A program made the position numbers and the translations under genes. From Candidatus Paceibacterota bacterium (GTDB lineage Bacteria > Verrucomicrobiota > Verrucomicrobiia > Limisphaerales > UBA8199), in NCBI GenBank assembly GCA_035452965.1, contig DAOTCE010000002.1, positions 247,898-311,897 on the forward strand: a stretch of DNA of 64,000 bases, in the 5' to 3' direction. Position 1 is the first letter of the stretch; each line of letters starts with the position of its first letter. Under the pieces are notes generated by a model. The model had not been told where the DNA came from, ran no database searches, and worked only from the letters and a program-made list of their open reading frames with translations. This document shows positions 1 to 9,392 of the stretch, piece by piece.

Positions 1-3000
1 GTCGGCACGACGAAGGGGATGCCGTTGGTGAGCGGGATAATCGTGGGGTAGTTGGTGGCGGAGCAGGCCTGGACAGAGAAAGCAACGTTCGTAGCAGAGG
101 TGTTGAAGACACCCACGTACCAGCGGTTGGTCTGAATCGGGAACGGGGTGGTGTTGGTGACCAGCATGATGATCTGGTCGTTGGTGCAGGGCTGCTGACT
201 GATATAGTCAAAGTGATTCAGGTCGGGCAGCGGCAAGTGCTCGCTCAAGACGACCTTGAGGTTGCAGTCGGCGCCGGGAAGCCAGAAAGAGACCGCTGGT
301 GGCAGGGCGCCGGGAAGCGTGTTGTCAGCTGGCACCTCGAATTGGAAGTAGCGCGGAATTCCCGCCGGACCAACGACGTTGGAGACGAGCATCTGGCAGT
401 TGGTGAGGGTGATGATGTCGAACGAGACCCCCAGAGCAAAAGTGACGCCGACAGGATTGGGATTGGTGAGAGCCAGATAGTAGGGTTGGCCGATAACCAG
501 CGGCGGCGTGGTGTTGTCGGCGAGGGTAGTCAGTCCGGTCGAGACCAGCGGGCCGATCAGCGGGATGTCCGCCGATGTGGGGAAATTCGTCTGGTTGAAC
601 AGGACGGTGACCGGCAAGGGATTGACGGTGCGGGCCTCGGCAGCGAAGTGAAGGATGTTGGTGGCCAGCAGCGCCCACTGCGGCACCGGAACCACGAAGT
701 ACTGGACGCCATTGGCCGGAAGGGTATTGGTGTAAGCGATGCCGTGAGTGAGGGTAATGACCGGCGGCGGGTTGCTGGGGGCGAACCCGAGGTTAAGTTG
801 CCACTCGATCAACTGGGCGAGGTTGGTGTCCGGGCCGGCCCGGTTGTCCCAGATTTCGAGCGTCCAGATGCCATAAGCATCTTCGCCTGCCAATTCCGCC
901 AGAGAGACTTCGGGGAGATAATAGAGCTCCGGCGGCAGTTCGGTGAGGGTAATGCCTTCCACGAGGGTGCCGGGCAGGAGGCTCTCGAGAGTTAGGACCG
1001 CGTTGGTATTCAGGGCGGTGAACCGCACGCTATGCGCGCGCCACTGCGAGTTATCACCGTAAACAACGTCCTGTTCAACGCCATCCACGGAGACCTTAAG
1101 CTTGGCCAGGCTTTGGCCAATGGGCACGGAGCGATCGGACTTGCCGGCGGTGCGGGCGGCGGCAATGGCGGCGATCTCGGGCTCGGTCAGGGCGCGGGCA
1201 TAAACCGATAGCTCATCCAGGTAACCGCAGAAGGGCTCGAAATTGTCGTAGCGGCTGACGTTGCCAATCGTAATGCCGGGTTGAGAGGACGAGTCGAGGT
1301 TGCCGAAGGGGCTTTCCCCGGTGAAAGATGTCTCGATCGCCCCGAACACAGGGTCTGAGAGGAAGACGTTGGTCAGGAGCTGCCCATCCACGAAAAGACG
1401 CATCTGGTTGGTGGGCCAGGGCGCGTTATTGGTCCACTGCACATTGGATTCGAAGACGGCGGCGATATGTTGCCAGGTATTGGTTTTAATAGGGTGATTC
1501 GTCGTGACCAGCGATACCCCGCAGCCCGGGCTAGTCTCGCTTTCAACATGGAATACCAGATTGAATTCCCAGGTGTCATCAAGCTGCATAGCCAGGTAAT
1601 ACGGATCCAGGCAGTCCCTTGAGTCGCCACGGAAGAATATTTGCTGGAAGGTGGAAACCCCGATGTCGTTTGTGTGCGAAGGGACGGGGTTTATCCAGCC
1701 CTCGATGGTGAACGAGTTGGTGAAATGGAGGTTGAGCGGGTCGCCCAGCTCAACTTTGGGGGCAAAGGCATACCAGGGGGAATTGGTGGGCGGCCAGGGA
1801 ATACCGGGGAAGAAAAGAGTATCGGACACATTGCCGTCATTGACGTATCCGTCGGCGGAGACAGTGGCGGAATTAATAAACGCGCCGTTATTGCCGCTAA
1901 GGATGTCCTGGGCGCGCCGGCTGAGCGGTTCCACGCTGCCGTCCCACCAGCCGACCGCGCACGGGCCGCGGAGGTTGTAACTGAGCTGGTAGCGGTGGCC
2001 GGGGCTGGTCGGCAGGAGGCACTGAACGGCGCCGGTGGCCATGGCCAGCCAGTTCGTTCCCAGCGGGTCGAGGAAGGCGTTGCTGACGACCGTGACCGCT
2101 CCGGTGGTGACAGTCCAGTCCCGAGTCCCGATCTCGGGGCTGTTGGTGCCTCCCAGGATGATGGCGCCAGCCTGGTAAACGCCGGCGGTGGCATTCTGGA
2201 AACTGTTGGAGAAAATGAGGACCGGCGGGAAGTTGGTGGCGGTAAAGGGGGCCGGGGCAAACTTGATCGGGATGGTCGCGAGGTTGGTATTCTCGGTGAA
2301 GTGCAGCAGCCCGTCGAAGGACTGCGGGACCAGTTCCGACAGGACGAAATCATCTACCACGGCGTTGAGATTGTCGGGGGCATTGGCGTCGCCAGAGACG
2401 TAGGGATTCGAGCCGCGCACGACAATGGGAGTTGGATTGGTGGAGGTGGAGAACGCAATCGTGTTGGTCTCCCAATGGGGTCCGTTGGTGGCCCAAGCGA
2501 GGCCATTGGTGAAGGTGAAGACTTGTATGCCGGCCGGGGTATTGGACAGGGTGACTTCGGTAACGACAGGGCAGACGAGGACGTTGGTGCCGTATTTGCC
2601 GCGACCTCCGGCGTTGTAGATGGCATTGACCTCGCACGGCGAAAGGGCGCGCTCATAGACGCTGAATTCATCCAGACCGCCGCCAAAGGAGGTTCCCGGC
2701 GTCGGGCCGCCAAAGGTCCAACTCAGGATGTCGTGGTCTTCCCACGCCCAACCGGTCCCGGCGGTGAATCCAACCCAGGCGTTGCCAGCCGTATCTACCG
2801 CCGTTGCCATAGGCACCGGAACATTTGTAAACACCATTACCCCGTCCAGCCAGACCGAGAGCGTCGCGCCGTTGAAAGAGATCCGAGCCTGGTGTACGGC
2901 TCCATCTTTCAGGTTGATGCCTAGTTGGTTCAGGTCCACTTGGCTAACATATCCAGCGTTGGTCACTATCCCCACGGAGTTGCCACTGATGTCACAACCT

Positions 3001-6000
3001 GGGCCAGCAGTGCACGATGGCCAGTTCCAAAACGCGTTGAAATGGACGCTAACGCTGTTTGTCCCCTCCTGCAACCCGCCGAAGTTAAGTGGGGTGTTAG
3101 GCCCCACGTTCTGGACGGCGAACGTTATCCCCTCTCCTCCGGGAGTAACCCCAGGGCGGCTGCCAGTATTGCTGTACTGGAACCGAAACCGCGTGTCGAA
3201 GCCAGCAGCGCAGGGTTGTTTAATTGTCGCCCACGCCTGCCCGGACACTGTGTCTGCCGCCGGGGTGAGCCGCAGCACATTCCCCAACTGTGTGGCACTA
3301 CCGACCAGATTCAGCCCGGCGGTCGAACTGAAGTCGCTGTATCTGATGGGCGTCGGCTTCAAGGTCGGGTCGTAGCCGAGATAGAGATCGCCAGCGGTGC
3401 GCGGCACGAAATTGGTGGAGAATTGCGCCGTCGCGGCGCTTTGCCCGTTCGTGTAGAGAACCGCCGTGTTACTGTTGGTATCGTAAGTGAGGGCGACGTG
3501 CTGCCAGCCGGAGTTGGTGATCACATTCGGCAAGGTGGTAATGACATGCGGCTGGGAGTTGGTGTCCCAAATGATGGCGCTGAGCGAGCCAGGCCCGTTC
3601 GTCAACCCCAACCAGAACTGGACGCCAAGCGGAGACTGGTTGGTGGGATATGCCGGGTCATACCATTCCACCAGCGGGGCCGGGCTGGCAATGTCGAACG
3701 GGTTGATCCATCCTTCGATGCTCAATCCGCGACCGATACCCAAGTCGAGTTCCGGGCAGTAGGGGACGACCATTCGGGTGGCAACGCCGTCGCCAATGTA
3801 AGCCTGATTGACTTCGCCGGACAGCCCGCTGGTCAGCCGGACCCAATCCACCGCCACATCCACCGACGCCGACCCGCCAGGGATCCCCACGAACTGGGAA
3901 AGACCGAGCTTGAAACCAGAGGAGAAGGCCGAAGCCCCGTGGGCGAAAGAGAACCCGGCCAACTCCGTTCCAGCGTCATTCAGCAGCGCAGCGCGTACGC
4001 CCTGGTAAGGCGCAGCCGACAGTACCAGCCGATACCAGGTATCATTCTGGAAGTTGAAAAGGAGGTGGTTATGAGTACCATCAATACTGCTGCCTGCGAA
4101 CAAGTCACGGGTCGCCCCCCAGGACCCCACAAAGAGGCAGATGGTGTCGAACCGGTTCGAATTGGCCGCATCTATGACCCAGATTTCGATCAATCCTTCT
4201 ATGTTGCTACCGGGGCCCTGATTAAGTGTATTGAAGCGCACCTCGTAGCGGAAATCCTGCCCCTGGAAGGTTGTGCCTGAACTCCAGCCACGCCGCTGCA
4301 GAGGGCCGAACGTATTCGACAGCCGTATAACGGTATTGGTGCCGATGGTGGTAAAGCTGTAGCTCGGCGCTCCCACGTAGGTCTCATGCAGAGGGTCATT
4401 CCCACCGCCAGCCGCCGGCAAGGAAGGCTGCCATATCGTATTTAGCGGCCCGGCAAAGTCATCCGTGAAGTGCCCCGCATTGCCGGTGGAGAAGGCAACG
4501 TCGCCCAACAAAAATCCATCGAAACCGCCAAAGATGTCCGCCCCGTCAAAGTCCAGCGGCCACCAGGCGACCATGCCTTTGAGCCAAGGCAGGTGATTGA
4601 CCCGGTAGGAGAGGGTATAGGGATACGAGTTAGTGACCAGAATCGCGTTGGTCGTGGGCAGGGTGTTGGACACCGCGCCGTCGAACAGGGCCAGGACGTG
4701 GTTGCTGAGCCACGGGTAGGTGAAGTCGTCCAGGACCTCGACGTAGTTGCTGAGCACATTCCAGCCCTGGAACACCCCGCCGGGGGCGTAGAGGCCGACC
4801 GGGGCAAGGTCGAAGTTGTTGGTGTAAAACGGCTCCATCACGTAGTTGGTGCTGAGGTTGAAGGTGCCCAGGCCGTTGGTGGAGCCGGCGCCCCGATTCT
4901 CGAAGAGCAGAACCCGGGTGCCGCTGGGGCTGATGAGGGTGATGGCCAGATCCGAGATGCGCGGATCCTGGATGAGCAAGCCGACGTCCACTGTGGAGAC
5001 GATCCGGTGGAAGCTGTTCGTGATGAAGACGTCGGTGATCGCGTCGTCGAGGATCGGCACTGGTTCCTTGACGTCGGGGGTGGCGACCGGCTGGAGCGTG
5101 AGCAGGGAGAAGCCAAAGGCGGCGCGGATATTAACCGTGATGGGCGTGTCGGTCCGGTTGCAGACGCGCACCCGGTACGTGCCGGCCCGCAGCGGCGGGA
5201 CATCCGTCTGGTCCGTGGTGACTGCTCCGCCAATTGTGTTGGTGACCTCGGTGCTCTTGCAAGTCCCCCCGCTCAGCGGGCAAAGTTCAATGGTGTAGTC
5301 AACGGGTCCGGTGGCGGAAACAACCGCGACGGTAATGGTCAGGCTGACTGCGTTCGCGGGCACGTCAATGAAATCATTGCGGCAGGATCGACCCTGAATC
5401 GTGGCGGTGACGCCCTCGCCGGTGAGGTCAGGCTGGCGCTCGAGGAAGATCCTGAGGCCGACATTGGTGCCGAGATGGCCGAGGGAATTGTCCACCATGG
5501 AGAACATCCATTGTCCCTGCCCTTCTTTGCCGGCGAAATTCGCCAGGGTCCCGGGTCCATCGGTATGCTGGACATGGGAGTTGAACAGGAACGGGTCGGG
5601 ACCAACATTATTTTCGTCGCTGTCGTCGTAAATCCACGTGGTCCAGGTCTGGCAGGCATCGCCGGCGAGCACGCAAGTATGGTTGTTAAGGACGGCGAAA
5701 TCGTCCCCGTGACTGAGGTTGCCGAGCAGGTCGGTGGTCAATTCGTGGTTGATGATATTCGTGACGATAGCGCGGCGGACCTGGATTTGCTGGACGGCGA
5801 CGGCGAGCACAAACACATTCGTGGAACCTTCGGGCGACCCGTCCGGGATTGCCACAAACGATGGGAAACCGAGCAGCGAGAGATCGCCGTTGGTATTGCT
5901 GCTGCCGAACGGCTCGCGGCTGAAAACGCCCACCAGCGCGTATTCGGCGGCCTGCTGGTCTTCGGACTTGACGCCGATGTAATAGACGCCGGGCGTGGCA

Positions 6001-9000
6001 TTGGAATACACGATTGTCTCCGTGCCGCCGCGGCCCAGCGATTTGGTGGCGGCGTCCACGACGGCCGGGTCCAGGTTCGTCAGCGAGAAATAGTTGGGAA
6101 CTGTCGGTGGCGCGACATACAGGTCAATGTCGGCCTCCGGGCGGGTGGCTAGCTCCGCGCTGGGTTCGAACACGCCCATGCGCGGATCCGCCAGGTTGGC
6201 GGGCAGGAAAGTGAGGAAGGCGGCGTTGGTGAACGAAGTGTCGTTGGTGATAACGTAGAAATGCCATTGGTTGGTCACCCCGAACGTGAGGACGGCATTG
6301 GCGGCGTTGCTGATGATAGTGGTGTTGGTGCCCAGCAACTGCGGGTTGGCGCCGACGCGCTGATGAAAGAGCATGCCGCCGGCAAAGTCCGGGGAATTGG
6401 CGAAGCTGTTGCTGATCGCCGTGATCAGGGGCTGATTGTCGAAGGCCAGCGTGATGCTGGGATTCAAAGCGATGGCATTCGTGATCAGCCCATCGTCGCT
6501 GGAGATGACCAGGGCGTAGTCCTGGCAGACGTTGTTGGTCTGGGCCGTGACGGCGTTGACGTTCACGCGGCGGCCCGTAACGGTAATGGAGTAGTTGTTG
6601 CTGATGCCGAGAGCGGGGGAGAGGAACACATTCTCGACGTTGTTCACCGTGTCAATGTTGGGGGTCGTGTTGGTGCGCCAGGGCTCGTTGTAATCGTGGC
6701 CGGTGGTGATGTCGTTGCCGAAGTAAACCAGGTTCGTGTTGTCGAGGTTGGTGACAACCAGGTCCAGATTGTTGACAAGCTTGGTGCTGGCAACGGGATT
6801 GCCCGGCGGATCGGTCCAGACCAGGGTGACGCGCAGGCGCTGCTCCTGGGCTTCCGGGGAGAGAGAGATTCTGTAGGTGCGGCTTTGGCCGGTGGCCAGC
6901 GCATCAGCCGGACTTTGGTCAATCATGACCAGCGAGTTGGTGGCGGCGCTGCTGTTGGTCAGGGAACCCGGCAGGGTGGTGGGGAGGTTGAGCAGGCCCC
7001 AGCCCTGGGAATTGACGGCGGCTCCGACCTCGAAGTCGTAGAGGTTGCCGACCGAGCGGGCGCCGTTAATCAACAGGGCCTTCATGAGCGCCGGGCTGTT
7101 GGTGCGGCCCAGCCGCTGCTCGAAGAACTCCTGCATCAGGGCCAGGGTGCCGGAGACATCGGCCGCCGCCATGCTCGTGCCGGATTCGTAGCGATAGTAA
7201 GGCCCTAGCGAGTCGTTCATCCCGGCCAATACCTCGAGGCGGTTGTCCAACAAGTTGGTCACCACAACATCGGTCACCAAATCAAAGGGAACAGGCTCCC
7301 CGGTGTCATTGCCGATGCCGAAGTACCAGTCAGCGTTGACAGGGTTTAAGGCGGCGTCCGGAGGCAGGGAGATTTGGTTGGTGCCTACGGCATCATACCC
7401 GCCCGGGCCGTTGGTGGGGATGTCCGACTGTTTGACATAGATGGGCAGGTTCGGGAACGGGTCCGGCGAATTGGTGTTTGGGTGGACACGCAGGTTAAGC
7501 TGGACGGCATTGTCGGGAACAGAGACTGAACTGATCCACAGCATGTCGGTGGTCACTACCAGGTTCGGGTAGATGCCGATAATATGACTGGTGGGATTGT
7601 AATAGGCGTTGGTGTCCCACTGCGCGGACTTGGTGGAAATGACAAAGGTGCCCGGGGCGACGAGGTCGGGCTTAAACCGGCCGGAGGTCCCTTCGACGCC
7701 CCGCCCGACCGGGCCGCGGCCGGAGAAGCCGGCGACCTCGTCATTGGCATCGGCCACGGACAACCATGGTTGATTGGTGGTGCAGTTGGAGTTCGTGTCG
7801 ACGGTCGTGCATTTCCAGGTCCTGTTGGTGATATTCCGGAGCAGCTCGATGGCCCCAACGGTGATAACGTTCTTGGCGGTGCCGGGCGACTGGATCGTGT
7901 CTCCAACGCCGGTGGTGCCTTCCGAGTTGCCGCCGCCGTTGTTGCCGGCCGGGAACACCACCAGCAGCGGTTGAGAGCCCGTCACCGTGGGCAGGGCGTC
8001 GCGGACCGCGGCATCGTAGCTGGCGGCATGAAGGTCGTAGGATTGGGAGTCCGGGCCGACATAGTTCCAACTGTTGTTGGAGATAAAGGCGTTAGTCCGC
8101 GCGGCGGTTTGCTGCAAGTAGCCATCGGAGGGCCACGACAGGGTCGCGCCGTCGCTGGACGGCCTGCTGGACATCGCAACAGGCAGGGCGAAGAGCCGGG
8201 CGGCGGGGGCCTTGCCGCGAAACTGGTTATTGGTGCCGCCGTACGGACCTTCGGGACCCGAGGCGTTGGTAACGCCGGAGGATTGGCCGCCGCTGCTGGC
8301 GATAATGCCGGCCACATGCGTGCCGTGGCCGTCGGGGTCAACCAGAGTGTTAGTGGTATCGCCCAGGACGCGCGGGCTCAAATCCGGGTGGCTGGCATCC
8401 ACGCCAGAGTCGTTGATGTTCACCAGCACGTTGGAACCGCTCAGCCCGAGGTAATTGTTCGTGGCAACCGGGTCGGTGGCGACGCCTATCCGCACACGGC
8501 TGAAGTCGTTGGCCGGGGCGCGCGGCAGCGCCCATTCCACCTCCTGAACGCCGGGCAGGCGGGCGAGCGCGGACAGCTTGTTCGCCGGAGGGAACACCCG
8601 GAGCACAGGCCCAAAAGGCGAGCGCTCTTCGTCGCCGACGATCCGGGCGCCCATCTTCTCCAACTCGGCCCGGGTCGTCTCGCGCGCATCGGCAAAGAGC
8701 AGCACGTTGAGCGCGCTGTTGTCCGGCAAGCGATCCTCCGCCACCGCCAGCTTAAGCAGCGAGGGCTTGAGTTTGTAATAGGGTTCGTAAGGCAGGACCG
8801 CCTGGGTCTCCGGGGCGGCTTTCAACTGCTCCGCCACGGAGGCGGGGCCACGCACGAGAAACGCGTTGTTTGGAATATAGGAGACAATGACCGCCCCGGC
8901 GGCTTGCAGCCGGGCGCGGAAGGTGTTGTCAATCGGCCCGCGCGCCTGGACGAAATAGGTGCCAGGATCGCCCTGGGCGCGCAGATGGTCGGGAATGGAC

Positions 9001-9365
9001 GGGGTGGCCCGGGTGGTGTCGAGCAGCGCGTTTTCGAGCAGGATGGCCTGGTCGCTGCGCTGCAACTGATCCAAAGGAGCGGCGGTGTTGCTGAGGCGAA
9101 GGGCGAAGTGGCTCGTGTTGCGGGCGGCATTGTTGGTGGGCGGTTGGGCGGCCGGCGGCGAGTTGAGCGTGCCGGCCTGGGTCAGGAGTTGGAAGGGGGA
9201 GAGGGCCGGGCCGCGCGTGACGGCCTGCGTGGCGCCTGGCACGGGTTGAGCGGGAGGAGGCGTGGCGCGGTTGGCGGCCCGCCGGTTGCCCAGGTGCCAG
9301 AAGTAATAGGCGCCGGCGAAGCACAGCATGCTCAGCAGCAGCCAGAGTAGAGGTCGCGAACGCAT
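1..9365 (-). CDS. Giant secreted S8 (subtilisin-like) peptidase with lectin/LamG and P-domains, 3' end outside window
   Basis: One frame stays open from an ATG at 9365 to the left edge, at least 3121 codons, with no stop. The N-terminus (MRSRPLLWLLLSMLCFAGAY) is a signal peptide or membrane anchor. The subtilase domain carries the full triad: Asp319 (NINDSGVD), His347 (DGHGTHVAG) and Ser731 (SGTSMAAAD). Downstream I read proprotein-convertase P-like beta-sandwich regions near residues 1260-1310 and 1440-1500, a LamG-like region near 1600, a concanavalin-type LamG domain about 1880-1970, a legume-lectin-like domain about 2050-2215, another LamG about 2540-2720 and a P-like region about 2826-2860. 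The protein is very rich in Thr-Asn. Start chosen as the first ATG; the gene lies 27 bp after the cassette A gene, so probably co-transcribed. Likely an extracellular or cell-surface protease that binds glycans (inference). The C-terminus and any sorting signal lie outside the window. Confidence 0.9.
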   Translation of the reverse strand, partial: MRSRPLLWLLLSMLCFAGAYYFWHLGNRRAANRATPPPAQPVPGATQAVTRGPALSPFQLLTQAGTLNSPPAAQPPTNNAARNTSHFALRLSNTAAPLDQLQRSDQAILLENALLDTTRATPSIPDHLRAQGDPGTYFVQARGPIDNTFRARLQAAGAVIVSYIPNNAFLVRGPASVAEQLKAAPETQAVLPYEPYYKLKPSLLKLAVAEDRLPDNSALNVLLFADARETTRAELEKMGARIVGDEERSPFGPVLRVFPPANKLSALARLPGVQEVEWALPRAPANDFSRVRIGVATDPVATNNYLGLSGSNVLVNINDSGVDASHPDLSPRVLGDTTNTLVDPDGHGTHVAGIIASSGGQSSGVTNASGPEGPYGGTNNQFRGKAPAARLFALPVAMSSRPSSDGATLSWPSDGYLQQTAARTNAFISNNSWNYVGPDSQSYDLHAASYDAAVRDALPTVTGSQPLLVVFPAGNNGGGNSEGTTGVGDTIQSPGTAKNVITVGAIELLRNITNRTWKCTTVDTNSNCTTNQPWLSVADANDEVAGFSGRGPVGRGVEGTSGRFKPDLVAPGTFVISTKSAQWDTNAYYNPTSHIIGIYPNLVVTTDMLWISSVSVPDNAVQLNLRVHPNTNSPDPFPNLPIYVKQSDIPTNGPGGYDAVGTNQISLPPDAALNPVNADWYFGIGNDTGEPVPFDLVTDVVVTNLLDNRLEVLAGMNDSLGPYYRYESGTSMAAADVSGTLALMQEFFEQRLGRTNSPALMKALLINGARSVGNLYDFEVGAAVNSQGWGLLNLPTTLPGSLTNSSAATNSLVMIDQSPADALATGQSRTYRISLSPEAQEQRLRVTLVWTDPPGNPVASTKLVNNLDLVVTNLDNTNLVYFGNDITTGHDYNEPWRTNTTPNIDTVNNVENVFLSPALGISNNYSITVTGRRVNVNAVTAQTNNVCQDYALVISSDDGLITNAIALNPSITLAFDNQPLITAISNSFANSPDFAGGMLFHQRVGANPQLLGTNTTIISNAANAVLTFGVTNQWHFYVITNDTSFTNAAFLTFLPANLADPRMGVFEPSAELATRPEADIDLYVAPPTVPNYFSLTNLDPAVVDAATKSLGRGGTETIVYSNATPGVYYIGVKSEDQQAAEYALVGVFSREPFGSSNTNGDLSLLGFPSFVAIPDGSPEGSTNVFVLAVAVQQIQVRRAIVTNIINHELTTDLLGNLSHGDDFAVLNNHTCVLAGDACQTWTTWIYDDSDENNVGPDPFLFNSHVQHTDGPGTLANFAGKEGQGQWMFSMVDNSLGHLGTNVGLRIFLERQPDLTGEGVTATIQGRSCRNDFIDVPANAVSLTITVAVVSATGPVDYTIELCPLSGGTCKSTEVTNTIGGAVTTDQTDVPPLRAGTYRVRVCNRTDTPITVNIRAAFGFSLLTLQPVATPDVKEPVPILDDAITDVFITNSFHRIVSTVDVGLLIQDPRISDLAITLISPSGTRVLLFENRGAGSTNGLGTFNLSTNYVMEPFYTNNFDLAPVGLYAPGGVFQGWNVLSNYVEVLDDFTYPWLSNHVLALFDGAVSNTLPTTNAILVTNSYPYTLSYRVNHLPWLKGMVAWWPLDFDGADIFGGFDGFLLGDVAFSTGNAGHFTDDFAGPLNTIWQPSLPAAGGGNDPLHETYVGAPSYSFTTIGTNTVIRLSNTFGPLQRRGWSSGTTFQGQDFRYEVRFNTLNQGPGSNIEGLIEIWVIDAANSNRFDTICLFVGSWGATRDLFAGSSIDGTHNHLLFNFQNDTWYRLVLSAAPYQGVRAALLNDAGTELAGFSFAHGASAFSSGFKLGLSQFVGIPGGSASVDVAVDWVRLTSGLSGEVNQAYIGDGVATRMVVPYCPELDLGIGRGLSIEGWINPFDIASPAPLVEWYDPAYPTNQSPLGVQFWLGLTNGPGSLSAIIWDTNSQPHVITTLPNVITNSGWQHVALTYDTNSNTAVLYTNGQSAATAQFSTNFVPRTAGDLYLGYDPTLKPTPIRYSDFSSTAGLNLVGSATQLGNVLRLTPAADTVSGQAWATIKQPCAAGFDTRFRFQYSNTGSRPGVTPGGEGITFAVQNVGPNTPLNFGGLQEGTNSVSVHFNAFWNWPSCTAGPGCDISGNSVGIVTNAGYVSQVDLNQLGINLKDGAVHQARISFNGATLSVWLDGVMVFTNVPVPMATAVDTAGNAWVGFTAGTGWAWEDHDILSWTFGGPTPGTSFGGGLDEFSVYERALSPCEVNAIYNAGGRGKYGTNVLVCPVVTEVTLSNTPAGIQVFTFTNGLAWATNGPHWETNTIAFSTSTNPTPIVVRGSNPYVSGDANAPDNLNAVVDDFVLSELVPQSFDGLLHFTENTNLATIPIKFAPAPFTATNFPPVLIFSNSFQNATAGVYQAGAIILGGTNSPEIGTRDWTVTTGAVTVVSNAFLDPLGTNWLAMATGAVQCLLPTSPGHRYQLSYNLRGPCAVGWWDGSVEPLSRRAQDILSGNNGAFINSATVSADGYVNDGNVSDTLFFPGIPWPPTNSPWYAFAPKVELGDPLNLHFTNSFTIEGWINPVPSHTNDIGVSTFQQIFFRGDSRDCLDPYYLAMQLDDTWEFNLVFHVESETSPGCGVSLVTTNHPIKTNTWQHIAAVFESNVQWTNNAPWPTNQMRLFVDGQLLTNVFLSDPVFGAIETSFTGESPFGNLDSSSQPGITIGNVSRYDNFEPFCGYLDELSVYARALTEPEIAAIAAARTAGKSDRSVPIGQSLAKLKVSVDGVEQDVVYGDNSQWRAHSVRFTALNTNAVLTLESLLPGTLVEGITLTELPPELYYLPEVSLAELAGEDAYGIWTLEIWDNRAGPDTNLAQLIEWQLNLGFAPSNPPPVITLTHGIAYTNTLPANGVQYFVVPVPQWALLATNILHFAAEARTVNPLPVTVLFNQTNFPTSADIPLIGPLVSTGLTTLADNTTPPLVIGQPYYLALTNPNPVGVTFALGVSFDIITLTNCQMLVSNVVGPAGIPRYFQFEVPADNTLPGALPPAVSFWLPGADCNLKVVLSEHLPLPDLNHFDYISQQPCTNDQIIMLVTNTTPFPIQTNRWYVGVFNTSATNVAFSVQACSATNYPTIIPLTNGIPFVVP

Positions 9366-9392
9366 AAAGAGGGATAGCTAAAGCGGATCAGA

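Noticed and set aside
1..9300. Frequent TTGGTG/CACCAA words that look like a dispersed repeat
   Set aside because: In the coding frame they encode Thr-Asn and Asn-Thr pairs of a Thr/Asn-rich secreted protein; they are codon-level composition and not a nucleotide repeat.
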